A stretch of DNA of 64,000 nt from Pelomonas sp039929605 (GTDB taxonomy: Bacteria; Pseudomonadota; Gammaproteobacteria; Burkholderiales; Burkholderiaceae_C): contig NZ_JBDSQX010000182.1 of assembly GCF_039929605.1 (NCBI RefSeq), forward strand, positions 19,419 through 83,418. The letters are read 5' to 3'. Every line of letters begins with the position of its first letter. Position 1 is the stretch's first letter. The notes under the pieces are model-generated. The model made no database searches, was not told the origin of the DNA, and was given only the letters and a program-made list of their open reading frames with translations. Positions 14,435 to 23,489 of this stretch are shown piece after piece. A program made the translations under genes and the position numbers.

Positions 14435-17239
14435 ACGAATCTCGGGCTTGCGGCCGATGGCTTCCAGCTGCGGCGCCACCTTGGCCTTGTCGCCCACGGC
14501 CACGACGATGAGCTGGGCCGGGTCCAGGTGCACCTTGGCCGCCTTCAACGCGGTGGCCGAGGTGACGGCGGCGTATTTCTTCGGCAGGTCGGTGATGGTG
14601 GACAGCGGCTGGCCGGTGGCCCAGTTGCTGGCGTAGCCGGAGACGACCGCCAGGTTGGTGTCGAACAGCCCCGGCAGCGACAGCAGCTGGGCGTTGCGCA
14701 CGCGGTTCAGCTCGGCCGCGCCCATGGGCTTGGCGCGCATGCCTTCGATCTCCTTCCACATGTCGACCAGCGCGGCGCCGGTCACGTCGGTGCGCACGCT
14801 GCCGCGGATGCCGAACTGGCCGCGCTCGCGGCCCAGCGTGTAGCCGGAGTAGATGCCGTAGGTGTAGCCCTTGACCTCGCGCAGCTGGGTGTTGATGCGT
14901 GACGTGAACAGGCCGCCGAGCGCCGCGTTCATGACCTTGAGGGGCGCGGCGTCGGGCACGCCGGCGAAGGGGCCGGACGCGACGACGGCCAGTGCCGTTT
15001 GCGGCGCACCGGGCTTGTCGATGACGACGGTGCGCACCGCGCTCGGCTTGGCCGCTGGCAGCGGATCCACCGCAGGCGCCCCACCCTCGCCCTTCCAGGC
15101 GCCGAACAGCGGCTCGATCAACGCGCGCAGCTCGGCCTCGCTCAGGTCACCGGCCACCACCAGGGCCGCGCGTTCGGGCCGGTAATGCGCCTGCCAGAAA
15201 CCGCGCAGCGCGGCGGCGTCCACGGCCTTGATGCTGGCCTCGGTGCCCAGCGGGTTCTCGGCCAGCGGGTGGCCGTCGCCGTAGGTCACGCGGTTGCCGA
15301 CGGCGTTGGCCAGCAGCGGCGCCTGCTCACGCTGCTGCGCCAGCGCGGCCAGGCGCTGGGCCTTGAGCCGCTCGATCTCGGGCGCGGCGAAGGCGGGGTT
15401 CAGCGCCAGGTCGGCCAGCAGGGCCAGGCCCTCCTTGGCGGCAGCCTTGCGGCCGGAGAAGTCGACACGCGCTTCCTCCGGCGCGGCCTGGGCGCTCAGC
15501 GTGGCACCCAGCGCGGCGATGCCCTCGGCGATCTGCTGGGCGCTGCGGGTCGTCGTGCCCTCGGGCAGCATGGCGGCGGTAAAGCCGGCCAGGCCCGGCT
15601 TGTCGGCCGGGTTCACGGCCTGGCCGGCGCGCAGCACGAGGCTGGCGCTGACCAGCGGCAGGCCGGGCTTGGGCGAGTAGATGACGGTCAGGCCGTTGGC
15701 GAGCGTGAAGCTTTGTGCCGCCGGCAGCGTCAGCGCCGTGGCCTTGGCGGCACCCGGCGGCTTGTTGCGCCAAGCCTCCAGCGCGTTCAGCGCCTCGCGC
15801 TCACCCTTGGCTGCCTGGGTCGGCACCGCCGGCGTGGCCACCTCGGCGGCCAGCACCTGCTCGCCCGGCTTGGCCAGCACGACGACGCGGCTGTCCTTCT
15901 TCAGGAACCGGGCCACGGTGGCGCTCACGGCGGCGGGCGTCAGCTTGGCATAACGCGCCAAGTCCTGGCCCACGAAACCGGGGTCGCCGGTCATCTGGTT
16001 GTAGTGGTTGACGAGGTCGGCCAGCGACGAGACCTTCTCCATGCGCTGCAGCACCTGCGTCTCGATGGTCGCGCGGGCCTGGGCAAGCTCGGCGGCGGTG
16101 GGCGGCTCCTTGGCGAGCTTGTCGATCTCGGTGTCCACCAGCGTCTCGATCTCGTCCAGCGACGCACCCGGGCGGGCCACGACCTCGATGTCGAACACCG
16201 AGCTGAGCGACTGCGAACCCTGGCCCACCTGCACGCTCTGCGCGAGCTGCTTGTCGCGCACCAGCAGGCCGTAGAGCCGGCTGGCCTTGCCGCCGCCCAG
16301 CACATGGGCGGCGATGTCCAGCTCGGCGTCGCCGGGCTTGTACATGGCCGGCGTGTGCCAAGCGAAGTTCAGCCGCGACAGTTCGATGCGGTCCGTCACG
16401 ACGAGGCGGCGCTCCTTCGTGATCTCGGGCGTGGCCACGTTGACCGCAGGCGGCTTGGGGCCGGCCTTGAGCGTGCCGAAGTACTTCAGCACCAGCGCCT
16501 TGGCCTGCTTCGGGTCGAAGTCGCCCGCCAGCACCAGCGTCGCGTTGTTGGGCCGGTAGTAGGTGCGGGCGAAATCCTTCACGTCCTTGAGCTGGATGCC
16601 CTGGATGTCGGCATGCGAGCCGATGACCGAGGCGCGGTAGGGGTGGCCTTCCGGGTAGAGCGCCTGGTACATCGCCTCCTCGACGATGCCGTAGGGCCGG
16701 TTCTCGTAGCTCTGGCGGCGCTCATTGCGCACCACGTCCTGCTGGTTGGCCAGCGACACGGCGTCAATCTCGTCGAACATCCAGCCCAGCATGTCGGCCT
16801 TCAGCCACAGGCCCTTCTCCAGTTGGTTGGCTGGCAGCGTGAAGAAGTAGTTGGTGCGGTCGAAGTTGGTGGAGCCGTTGGCATCGGTGCCGCCGGCGGC
16901 GTCGACGAACTTGTCGAACTCGCCGCGCGGGACGTGCCGGCTGCCGGCAAACATCAGATGCTCGAAGAGGTGGGCAAAGCCCGTCTGGCCCTTGGCCTCG
17001 TTGCGCGGGCCGGCGTGCACCCACAGGTTGAAGGCCACCAGCGGCAGGCGGTGGTCTTGCACCAGGATGACCTCGAAGCCGTTGGGCAGGGTGTACTTTT
17101 CATGCCGGATGGCCAGCTGGCCGGCCTCGGTGCTGACGGCACCTTTGACTGCGGCTGCGGGCGCGCTCCAGGCGGGCAGGGATAGCGCGCCAGCCAGAGC
17201 AAGCAGCGCGACGAGACGGCGGGGGGCAGGGGTATTCAT
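14420..17239 (-). CDS. M16 family zinc metallopeptidase (two-domain)
   Basis: A 939-residue exported protein. Residues 1-26 form a signal peptide. The first M16 unit has the inverted zinc motif HLFEH (H90, E93, H94) and NERRQSYENRPYG downstream with further ligand and structural residues. The second M16 unit (about residues 500-930) lacks an HxxEH at the equivalent place, so it is the inactive partner. This is the fused arrangement of pitrilysin-like and PqqL-like periplasmic peptidases; in many bacteria the two halves are separate genes. Substrates are likely unfolded peptides. The 3' end overlaps parA by 15 bp. Very long antisense open frames here are GC-bias artefacts. Confidence 0.92.
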   Translation of the reverse strand: MNTPAPRRLVALLALAGALSLPAWSAPAAAVKGAVSTEAGQLAIRHEKYTLPNGFEVILVQDHRLPLVAFNLWVHAGPRNEAKGQTGFAHLFEHLMFAGSRHVPRGEFDKFVDAAGGTDANGSTNFDRTNYFFTLPANQLEKGLWLKADMLGWMFDEIDAVSLANQQDVVRNERRQSYENRPYGIVEEAMYQALYPEGHPYRASVIGSHADIQGIQLKDVKDFARTYYRPNNATLVLAGDFDPKQAKALVLKYFGTLKAGPKPPAVNVATPEITKERRLVVTDRIELSRLNFAWHTPAMYKPGDAELDIAAHVLGGGKASRLYGLLVRDKQLAQSVQVGQGSQSLSSVFDIEVVARPGASLDEIETLVDTEIDKLAKEPPTAAELAQARATIETQVLQRMEKVSSLADLVNHYNQMTGDPGFVGQDLARYAKLTPAAVSATVARFLKKDSRVVVLAKPGEQVLAAEVATPAVPTQAAKGEREALNALEAWRNKPPGAAKATALTLPAAQSFTLANGLTVIYSPKPGLPLVSASLVLRAGQAVNPADKPGLAGFTAAMLPEGTTTRSAQQIAEGIAALGATLSAQAAPEEARVDFSGRKAAAKEGLALLADLALNPAFAAPEIERLKAQRLAALAQQREQAPLLANAVGNRVTYGDGHPLAENPLGTEASIKAVDAAALRGFWQAHYRPERAALVVAGDLSEAELRALIEPLFGAWKGEGGAPAVDPLPAAKPSAVRTVVIDKPGAPQTALAVVASGPFAGVPDAAPLKVMNAALGGLFTSRINTQLREVKGYTYGIYSGYTLGRERGQFGIRGSVRTDVTGAALVDMWKEIEGMRAKPMGAAELNRVRNAQLLSLPGLFDTNLAVVSGYASNWATGQPLSTITDLPKKYAAVTSATALKAAKVHLDPAQLIVVAVGDKAKVAPQLEAIGRKPEIRSATE

Positions 17240-17309
17240 TCGTGGCGGTCCTCGATGGTCAATGCGTTGATTGGGCAGCAGACTGAAGCGGCGGCAGAAG
17301 TGCCGATGG

Positions 17310-18293
17310 TCACCACGGCGAAATCCAGGCCAGCAGCGCCAGCCAGAGCGGCGCCGTGGCGACGTAGAGCACCGTCGACAGCACCGTGGCCGCCGTCACT
17401 TCGGCCTCCATCGTGCGGTAGCGCTGCGCAAAGATCAGCGCGTTGGAGCCGGTCGGCAACGCCGCCATCATCACGATGACGGCCAGTGGCAGGCCGCTTA
17501 AGCCCAGGCCCCAATGTGCGATGCCCAGCACGACGGCGGGTATCAGCAGCAGCTTGGCGGCCACCAGCCCGGAGAGGCCGCGCCAGGACTTGGGCCAGCC
17601 GTAGTAGGCCAGCGACATGCCGATCAGCGTCAGGCACAGCGGCACGACGGCCGTGCCGAGGTTGAGCAGCACCTCGTCCAGCACGGCGGGGATGGGCCAG
17701 CCGGTGGCGTTCCAGCTCAGGCCCGCCAGCACGGGCAGCACGACGGGGTGGATGACGGTGTTGCGCACCGTCTGCGCCAGCGTGGCGGCCAGGCTGCCGC
17801 CCTCGCGGCCGCGCGCCACGTCCAGCTCGACGAGGGCCGTCAGCAAGGTCAGGATGGTCAGCGCATGCAGGCTGACGACGGCGATGTGGATGGCCAGGCC
17901 CTGCTCACCGAACACGCCTGCGGCCACGGGCAGGCCCACCTGCAGCGTGTTGCCGAAGCCGGCCGTGATGGCCTTGACGCTGGGCGCCGTGACCGCCTCG
18001 CCCGGCTTGCGGCGCCAGCGCTCGAACAGATAGATGAGGAATACGACGACCAGCACCGGCGCGAAGAAGGCGAACAGGAAGGCCCAGGGCAGCGTGGCCG
18101 TGTCCAACCGCGCGGTGGTGCGAAAGAGCAGCGCCGGCACGAAGATGAAAAAGGCCGCGTTGGCCAGCACGCGAGCGGGGTCGCTGTCGCTACCGGCCTC
18201 GCCGCCGCCGAGCCAGCGCATGCGGCCGACGGCCCAGCCAATGGCCACGGCGACAAGAATGGCCAGCAGCTTGAACGCAATCGCCCAGGTCAT
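17310..18293 (-). CDS. AEC family transporter
   Basis: A 327-residue permease with about ten membrane helices in two five-helix halves, as in the auxin efflux carrier family. Recognisable blocks are NAAFFIFVPALLFRTTA, GFGNTLQVGLPVAAGVFGE and ALPTGSNALIFAQRY near the C-terminus. Bacterial members export malonate, malate or related organic acids; the substrate here is unknown. The start at 18293 (MTWAIAFKLLA) was chosen because the longer frame begins inside an inverted repeat. It lies just 70 bp after the M16 gene start on the same strand. Confidence 0.88.
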   Translation of the reverse strand: MTWAIAFKLLAILVAVAIGWAVGRMRWLGGGEAGSDSDPARVLANAAFFIFVPALLFRTTARLDTATLPWAFLFAFFAPVLVVVFLIYLFERWRRKPGEAVTAPSVKAITAGFGNTLQVGLPVAAGVFGEQGLAIHIAVVSLHALTILTLLTALVELDVARGREGGSLAATLAQTVRNTVIHPVVLPVLAGLSWNATGWPIPAVLDEVLLNLGTAVVPLCLTLIGMSLAYYGWPKSWRGLSGLVAAKLLLIPAVVLGIAHWGLGLSGLPLAVIVMMAALPTGSNALIFAQRYRTMEAEVTAATVLSTVLYVATAPLWLALLAWISPW

Positions 18294-18331
18294 GGCAGTG
18301 ACCCCTGGCGCCGCGCGCCAACAAAGGCAGA

Positions 18332-18424
18332 AACACAGCCACAGAGACACAGAGGCACAGAGACAGCGGCACGCCCTCGCGACTTCTCTATTTCTCTGTG
18401 TCTCTGTGCCTCTGTGGCTGTGTT
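18332..18424. repeat. Dispersed CACAGCCACAGAG inverted repeat, second full copy
   Basis: A 93-bp inverted repeat with arms of CACAGAGA-type repeats ending in AACACAGCCACAG and its complement, closely similar to the copy at 5496-5570 but with a different loop. It fills most of the gap between the AEC transporter start and the histidine kinase stop. Confidence 0.85.
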
Positions 18425-18449
18425 CATGACCCCGATGATCAACGCCGCT

Positions 18450-20315
18450 TCAGGCCAACGCCAACAGCAGCTCAAATGAAAAACTGCTCCCCTGCCCCGC
18501 CGTGCTCTGCACCAGGATCTGGCTGCCCATCAGGCGCACGAGCTGCTGGCTGATGGACAGGCCCAGCCCCGTGCCGCCGAGATGGCGCGAGGCCTCGGAG
18601 ACCTGCTCGAAGGCCTTGAAGAGCCGCGCCTGCTGGGCCGGCGTCATGCCGATGCCGCTGTCCGTCACGCCAAAGCGCAGCCGCACCTGGCCGGCCTGGG
18701 TGGGCTCCATCACGGCGGCCGACAGGCTGACGGTGCCGCTGTCGGTGAACTTCACCGCGTTGGACAGCAGGTTGAGCAACACCTGGCGCAGGCGCTGCCC
18801 GTCCACCAGCACGTGCACGGGCAGGCGCGGGTCCACGTCGAGCGCAAAGGTCAGGTTCTTCTGCTCGGCGCGCAGGCGCACGCTGTCGCAGGCCATGTCG
18901 AGCAGCGCTCGCAGGTCCACAGCGGCAGGCTTCAAGCTCACCTTGCCGGCCTCGATGCTGGCCATGTCGAGCACGTCGTTGATGAGCTCCAGCAAATGCA
19001 GGCCCGAGTCGCGCATCAGCTGCAGGCGCGTCTGCTGCGGCGCGGGCACGCGCGCGTCCATCTGCATCAGCTGCGTGAAGCCGAGGATGGCGTTCAGCGG
19101 CGTGCGGAACTCGTGGCTCATGGTCGCCAGGAAGCGGCCCTTGGCCTGGTTGCCGGCCTCGGCGCGCAGCTTGGCCTCGCTGAGTTCGGCGGTGCGCTCG
19201 TTCACCAGGTCTTCCAGATGGTCGCGGTGGCGCGTCAGCTCGGCCTCGGCCTGGCGGCGCAGCGAGATGTCGATCACCATGCCCTCGATGCGCCGCTGGC
19301 CGCCCTCGGCTTCCACCCAGTGGGCGCTCAGCTCCACCCACAGCGGCCGGCCTGCCGCGCCGCGTAGCTGCAACTGCGCCTGCTGCACCTTGCCCTGCTC
19401 GTTCATGAGGGCGGACACGCGCAGCATCTCGTCGCGGTCGATGCCGGTCACCTCGCGCAGCCGCCGGCCCACCGGGCTTATCGTGCCCAGGCCCAGCATC
19501 TGCGTGAAAGCGCGGTTCATGCCCAGCACGCAGCCCTTGGCGTCGGCCTGGAAGATGCCCTCGGTCGCGTTCTCGAACAGGCTGCGGTAGCGCGCCTCGC
19601 TGGCGCGCAGGCCCTGGGAGCTGAGCTGCACCTGATCGGCGGCGCTGCGCAGCTTCAGGCTCATGGCGTTGAAGCGCGTCGTCAGCTCGCCGATCTCGTC
19701 GGCATGCTCGACCTCCTCCTGCGCGCCGAGGTCGCCCGTGGCCACGCGCTGCGCCAGGGCGCCCAGCCGCGCCACGGGCCGGCGCACCAGCCAGTGCACG
19801 AGCAACGAGGTGGCAATGACGATGCCGATGACGACGACGGCCAGCAGCTCAACGACGAAGAGCCGCGTACGGCGGATCTGCTCGTCGATGCGGTCACGTG
19901 TGAAGGTCAGTACCGCCGAGGCCACCTGGGCGCCGGGGGCGTCTGCTGCGGGCTGGTAGGTGATGGGGAACTCGCGCTTGAGCGAGCCGCTGGCGGCGTG
20001 GTCGCGCTCGCGCCTGCCCTGGCCGCCGGGCAGGCCCAGGCCCTTGAGCTCGATGCCATGCACCTCGGGGTCGGCCATGACGGCATCGAGCAGGTTTTCG
20101 ATGGCGACGAGGTCGAGGTTCCAGATCGGCCCGGCGAGGCCCCGCTCGACGAGGCCGGCCATGCGCGCCTCGCGCTGGCGCAGGCCCTGCATGAGGGCGT
20201 CTTCCTCGTAGGACGTCCACGTGAAACCCACCACGAGGACGAGCAGGCTGGCGACCAGCGCGATGCCGGCCGTCAGGCGCGTCTGTATGCCGATGCTCAA
20301 CGGCGCCAACACCAT
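18450..20315 (-). CDS. Membrane PAS-domain sensor histidine kinase
   Basis: A 621-residue kinase. The N-terminal membrane helix is at about 10-35 (GIALVASLLVLVVGFTW), followed by a periplasmic sensor part and a second helix near 160-185. A HAMP linker follows, then a PAS domain (YRSLFENATEGIFQADAKG). The HisKA domain has H401 in FLATMSHEFRTPLNAILGF. The HATPase domain has the N box LLNLLSNAVKFT and ends with GGTGLGLSISQQLV. There is no receiver domain, and no response regulator gene is adjacent, so this is an orphan kinase. The start at 20315 is supported by AGGAGGAG just upstream. Confidence 0.9.
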   Translation of the reverse strand: MVLAPLSIGIQTRLTAGIALVASLLVLVVGFTWTSYEEDALMQGLRQREARMAGLVERGLAGPIWNLDLVAIENLLDAVMADPEVHGIELKGLGLPGGQGRRERDHAASGSLKREFPITYQPAADAPGAQVASAVLTFTRDRIDEQIRRTRLFVVELLAVVVIGIVIATSLLVHWLVRRPVARLGALAQRVATGDLGAQEEVEHADEIGELTTRFNAMSLKLRSAADQVQLSSQGLRASEARYRSLFENATEGIFQADAKGCVLGMNRAFTQMLGLGTISPVGRRLREVTGIDRDEMLRVSALMNEQGKVQQAQLQLRGAAGRPLWVELSAHWVEAEGGQRRIEGMVIDISLRRQAEAELTRHRDHLEDLVNERTAELSEAKLRAEAGNQAKGRFLATMSHEFRTPLNAILGFTQLMQMDARVPAPQQTRLQLMRDSGLHLLELINDVLDMASIEAGKVSLKPAAVDLRALLDMACDSVRLRAEQKNLTFALDVDPRLPVHVLVDGQRLRQVLLNLLSNAVKFTDSGTVSLSAAVMEPTQAGQVRLRFGVTDSGIGMTPAQQARLFKAFEQVSEASRHLGGTGLGLSISQQLVRLMGSQILVQSTAGQGSSFSFELLLALA

Positions 20316-20648
20316 CCGCTCTCCTCCTGACGCCGTGCTGAGGCGCCGCGAGGCGAGCATAGTGGCATTTGGGCCGGTATCAGCCGCCTCGCTTTCGCGG
20401 CATCCTCGACGCATGGATTGAGCTATTGCGGGCCGAGCGCCGGGCTGCCATGGGCCAGAGGCCCATGGCCTGTCGTAGGCACAAGCAGTCCGCAGGGACT
20501 GCTTGTGTCCGACTCCAGTTCACCAAGCCGGCCCGTCATGGCGATGTGCTCGCGGCTCAATGCCGCGAGCATCGCTGTCCCCCCGGGGGACCGACTAGGC
20601 TTGCCCGCGTACAGCAGGGCAAGGCTGGGCGAGGGGCTCACCTTCATT
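20316..20648. other. 333-bp gene-free stretch rich in palindromes
   Basis: No plausible gene lies here. It contains a 10-bp perfect inverted repeat with AGA spacer (20447-20469), the second copy of the 56-nt REP-like repeat (20474-20529) and a 10-bp perfect hairpin with a 5-nt loop (20547-20571). The part next to 20315 should hold the promoter of the histidine kinase gene. Short open frames across it are low-complexity. Confidence 0.7.
20474..20529. repeat. REP-like dispersed hairpin repeat, copy 2
   Basis: A 56-nt sequence that is the reverse complement of positions 2-57 with about four differences. Its core, GCACAAGCAGTCC and GGACTGCTTGTG, forms a strong hairpin. It is intergenic, as is copy 1. 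Confidence 0.75.
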
Positions 20649-21197
20649 TCAGACGAACTGAGAGTTCTCGTCGGCGACACGGGCGGCTTCGAGCACCACC
20701 TGCGCCAGCGCCAGCAGCAGCAGCCCGAACAGCAGCGCGAGGTAGTGATCCGACGACAGGCCGAACCAGAACTGGCGTTCGCCCTTGCCGTTGCCCCAGG
20801 TCACCGCCAGGATGGCCAGCGTTTGGCCCAGCGGCTGCGCGGCGGCCATGGCGCACAGGCCCAGGCCCAGGCGGCGCAGGTGCTGGGCCGGCTGGCGCGC
20901 CAGCAGCTCGCCCTGGGCAAAGCAACCGAACAGCGCCCACATCTGCCACAGCGCGAACAGGCTCACCGTGGTGGGCACCATGGAGGCCGCCAAGCCCCAG
21001 AGCCGCGAGCTCATGTCGAGCTGCAGTTTGCTGAGGTTCCAGGTGCGTGCCGCCACCTCGGCCACCCATTCGGGCTGGGCCCAGAAAATGAAGGGCAGGG
21101 TGCCGATGACGACGACGCCGAACAGGCACAGCAGCCGCACGATCCAGGCCAGGCGGCGGATGCGCCGCAGACCGTCGGCGGAGAAGGAGTCGGGCAT
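20649..21197 (-). CDS. DUF2975 domain membrane protein
   Basis: A 182-residue membrane protein with four predicted helices: about 20-42 (LLCLFGVVVIGTLPFIFW), 65-95, 108-130 and 148-170. The order and the ALFGCFAQGELLARQPAQHLRRLG block fit the DUF2975 family. Members are usually followed by a small Xre-type regulator gene, which I do not find here; only palindromic DNA follows. The start at 21197 (MPDSFSADGLRRIRR) was chosen because the upstream extension lies in AT-rich promoter DNA with repeated TGTTTTACA boxes. Function unknown. Confidence 0.75.
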   Translation of the reverse strand: MPDSFSADGLRRIRRLAWIVRLLCLFGVVVIGTLPFIFWAQPEWVAEVAARTWNLSKLQLDMSSRLWGLAASMVPTTVSLFALWQMWALFGCFAQGELLARQPAQHLRRLGLGLCAMAAAQPLGQTLAILAVTWGNGKGERQFWFGLSSDHYLALLFGLLLLALAQVVLEAARVADENSQFV

Positions 21198-21206
21198 GGC
21201 GGTCTT

Positions 21207-21235
21207 TGTAAAACAGGAAAACTTACTGTAAAACA
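21207..21235 (-). promoter_or_regulatory. Direct repeat TGTTTTACA x2, candidate operator of the DUF2975 gene
   Basis: Two identical 9-bp boxes (minus strand TGTTTTACA) at 21207-21215 and 21227-21235 are spaced exactly 20 bp apart, two helical turns, in an AT-rich patch within 40 bp of the DUF2975 start. The spacing suggests binding of a regulator to one DNA face. The regulator is unknown. Confidence 0.45.
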
Positions 21236-21285
21236 ATAATTGATTGCCGTTAAGAAGAAAGTAAAGCGCGTCCGAGAATTGCGGC

Positions 21286-21780
21286 ATGAGCAAGAAGACC
21301 CCCCACGTCAGCGAGACCCCCGCCACCCAGCAGCTCAGGCGCGCCGGCGTCGCTTTCACCGAGCATGTCTACGACTACGTCGAGCACGGCGGCACGGCCG
21401 AGTCCGCGAAGCAGCTCGGCGTGGACGAGCACGCCGTCGTCAAGACGCTGGTGATGCAGGACGAGAAGGCCGAGCCGCTGATCGTGCTGATGCATGGCGA
21501 CTGCAGCGTCAGCCTGAAGGAGCTCGCGCGGCAGATCCCGTGCAAGAAGGTGGAGCCCTGCAAGCACGACGTCGCGCAGCGGCACAGCGGCTACCAGGTG
21601 GGCGGCACGTCGCCGTTCGGCGTGCGCAAGGCCATGCCGGTGTTCGTCGAGGCGACCATCCTGGAGCTGGACAAGATCTGCATCAACGGCGGGCGGCGCG
21701 GTTACCTCGTCGGCATCGCGCCGCAGGTGCTGACTGAGCTGCTCGGCGCCCGGACCGTGCACTGCGCGAACCGAGGCTGA
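21286..21780 (+). CDS. ybaK: Cys-tRNA(Pro) deacylase YbaK
   Basis: A 164-residue protein of the YbaK/EbsC family, close to the usual length of about 160. It has KTLVMQ with the catalytic-site lysine, the strand block PLIVLMHGDCSVSLKELA and the conserved GYQVGGTSPFG loop, then an ILELDKICINGGRRGYLVGI ending. YbaK hydrolyses Cys-tRNA(Pro) that ProRS forms by mistake, acting in the cytoplasm in trans to ProRS. The ATG at 21286 follows a short AT-rich promoter region shared with the DUF2975 gene on the other strand. Confidence 0.93.
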   Translation: MSKKTPHVSETPATQQLRRAGVAFTEHVYDYVEHGGTAESAKQLGVDEHAVVKTLVMQDEKAEPLIVLMHGDCSVSLKELARQIPCKKVEPCKHDVAQRHSGYQVGGTSPFGVRKAMPVFVEATILELDKICINGGRRGYLVGIAPQVLTELLGARTVHCANRG

Positions 21781-21809
21781 CGCAGGCGCCCCGTTTGCCG
21801 AGGCGCCGG

Positions 21810-22283
21810 ATGTGGCAAACCATCTTCGACACCCTGCGCTCCGAGTTCTCCGATGCCCCCGACGCTGAACAGGCCACGCGCATCCTCACGCGGCTGCTGC
21901 TGGCGGCGCTGTTGGGCGGCGTGCTGGGCTATGAGCGCGAGCAGAAGGGCAAGGCGGCCGGCATTCGCACCCACATGCTGGTGGCCATGGGATCCGCCCT
22001 CTTTGTGCTGGTGCCGCAACTTGGCGGCATGGCCGAGGGCGATCTGAGCCGCGTCATCCAGGGCGTCGTCACCGGCATCGGCTTCCTTGGCGCGGGCGCC
22101 ATCATCAAGAACCGCAGCGAGGAAGACGTGCAGGGCCTGACAACAGCCGCCGGCATCTGGATGACCGCCGCCATCGGCGTGGCCTGCGGCCTGGGTCGGG
22201 AATCGACAGCGGTGTTGAGTGCGCTGCTGGCGCTGGTGGTGCTGGCGGTGGTGCCGCGCCTGGTGGGCCGGGACCGGCACTGA
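21810..22283 (+). CDS. MgtC/SapB family membrane protein
   Basis: A 157-residue protein with four membrane helices. The family signature GGVLGYEREQKGKAAGIRTHMLVAMGSALF lies at about 30-60, followed by GVVTGIGFLGAGAIIK and the TTAAGIWMTAAIGVACG block. Only the N-terminal MgtC membrane domain is present, without the cytosolic ACT-like tail of Salmonella MgtC. Such short members are common in environmental bacteria and their role in magnesium or ATPase control is unproven. An ATG at 21810 is preferred over a TTG five codons upstream. Confidence 0.88.
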   Translation: MWQTIFDTLRSEFSDAPDAEQATRILTRLLLAALLGGVLGYEREQKGKAAGIRTHMLVAMGSALFVLVPQLGGMAEGDLSRVIQGVVTGIGFLGAGAIIKNRSEEDVQGLTTAAGIWMTAAIGVACGLGRESTAVLSALLALVVLAVVPRLVGRDRH

Positions 22284-22387
22284 AGCGGCTTGCACGGCCT
22301 TGTCCTACCGCCCCGTCGCGTCACCCCTGACGAGTGACCGGCGGGGCGCTCCGCAAACTCATGTGGATGTCGACACGAACCGAGGCC

Positions 22388-22699
22388 ATGAGCGGTCTGG
22401 AGACGCTGGACCTCGCGTATGCCCGGCTCGAAGAGGTGCTGCCCGCATGGGCGGCTCGGTGGCTGGCCTGGTTGCGCAGCCCGCGGGGCATCTGGCTGCG
22501 CATCCCGGCGGCGCTGCTGTGCTTCGTGGCCGCCGCCTTCTGGTTCATGCCCATCATCGGCATCGAGTGGTTGCCCGTGGGCTTGCTGTTGCTGGCCGAG
22601 GACGTGCCCTTCCTGCGCAAGCCAGTGGGCCAATTCATCCTGTTCCTGCTGGCGCAGGCGCGGCGCTTGCAGGCCTGGTGGCAGGCACGGCGCCACTGA
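22388..22699 (+). CDS. Small conserved membrane protein
   Basis: A 103-residue protein with a hydrophobic stretch at about 40-76 (two helices, IPAALLCFVAAAFWFMPII and GIEWLPVGLLLLAED) and a charged, helical C-terminus. Proteins of this pattern are found in many proteobacteria without known function. The ATG at 22388 is preferred over upstream starts at 22334 and 22361 because the earlier residues are unstructured. It lies about 100 bp after the MgtC-like gene and 59 bp before plsY. Confidence 0.65.
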   Translation: MSGLETLDLAYARLEEVLPAWAARWLAWLRSPRGIWLRIPAALLCFVAAAFWFMPIIGIEWLPVGLLLLAEDVPFLRKPVGQFILFLLAQARRLQAWWQARRH

Positions 22700-22758
22700 C
22701 CTGCGACCGACCCGCCACTGACCGGCGTGCCCGGCGGCCTGCATGACAATCCGGCCCC

Positions 22759-23484
22759 ATGCAAATCGCTCTGCAAAACGTCCTTCCCCTGCTGGCCGCG
22801 CTCGCCGGCTACCTGATCGGCTCGCTGTCTTTCGCCGTCATCATCAGCCGCGCGATGGGCCTGTCCGACCCGCGCTCCTACGGCTCCGGCAACCCCGGCG
22901 CCACCAATGTGCTGCGCTCGGGCAACAAGGCCGCGGCCGTGTTGACGCTGGTGCTCGACGCCCTCAAGGGCTATCTGCCGGTGCTGGCCGTGCTGGTCTG
23001 GGGCCCGCGCTACGGGCTCGGGGAAGGCACGGCGGCCCTCGTCGGCCTGGCAGCCTTCCTCGGCCATCTCTACCCGGTGTTCTTCCGCTTCCAGGGCGGC
23101 AAGGGCGTGGCCACGGCAGCCGGTGTCATCTTCGGGCTGAACCCGCTGCTGGGGATTGCGACGCTGGCGACATGGCTCATCATTGCCTGGTTCAGCCGCT
23201 ACTCGTCCCTCGCGGCCATCGTGTCGGCTGCCTTCGCGCCGATGTTTCAGTTGCTGATTTGGGAAGCCGGCCCCACCGCGTTGGCGCTGATCATCATGGG
23301 CCTGCTGCTGGTGTGGCGCCACCAGGCCAACATCAAGAAACTGCTGGCCGGCACCGAGAGCAGGCTCGGCGCCAAGGCGGCTGCGCCGCCGCCCGGCGCC
23401 AGCAAGAAACATCCGCACGGCACCGGCGCGGTCAACAAAAAGACGGCCGCCAGTCATTCCCACCATCACCCCAAGAAAAAGTGA
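22759..23484 (+). CDS. plsY: Glycerol-3-phosphate acyltransferase PlsY
   Basis: A 241-residue inner-membrane enzyme that transfers an acyl group from acyl-phosphate to glycerol-3-phosphate, the first step of phospholipid synthesis. The three PlsY motifs are visible: SGNPGATNVLRSGNK, GHLYPVFFRFQGGKGVAT, and NPLLG followed by SRYSSLAAI. The usual length is about 200; here about 40 extra residues form a lysine- and histidine-rich tail (SHSHHHPKKK at the end). Such tails are seen in some betaproteobacteria. The ridA gene follows within 5 bp. Confidence 0.93.
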   Translation: MQIALQNVLPLLAALAGYLIGSLSFAVIISRAMGLSDPRSYGSGNPGATNVLRSGNKAAAVLTLVLDALKGYLPVLAVLVWGPRYGLGEGTAALVGLAAFLGHLYPVFFRFQGGKGVATAAGVIFGLNPLLGIATLATWLIIAWFSRYSSLAAIVSAAFAPMFQLLIWEAGPTALALIIMGLLLVWRHQANIKKLLAGTESRLGAKAAAPPPGASKKHPHGTGAVNKKTAASHSHHHPKKK

Positions 23485-23489
23485 CTCCC

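Noticed and set aside
14999..17185. A 728-residue plus-strand open frame opposite the M16 protease
   Set aside because: It is the GC-bias shadow of the protease gene, made of low-complexity Gly/Arg/His/Gln sequence without domains.
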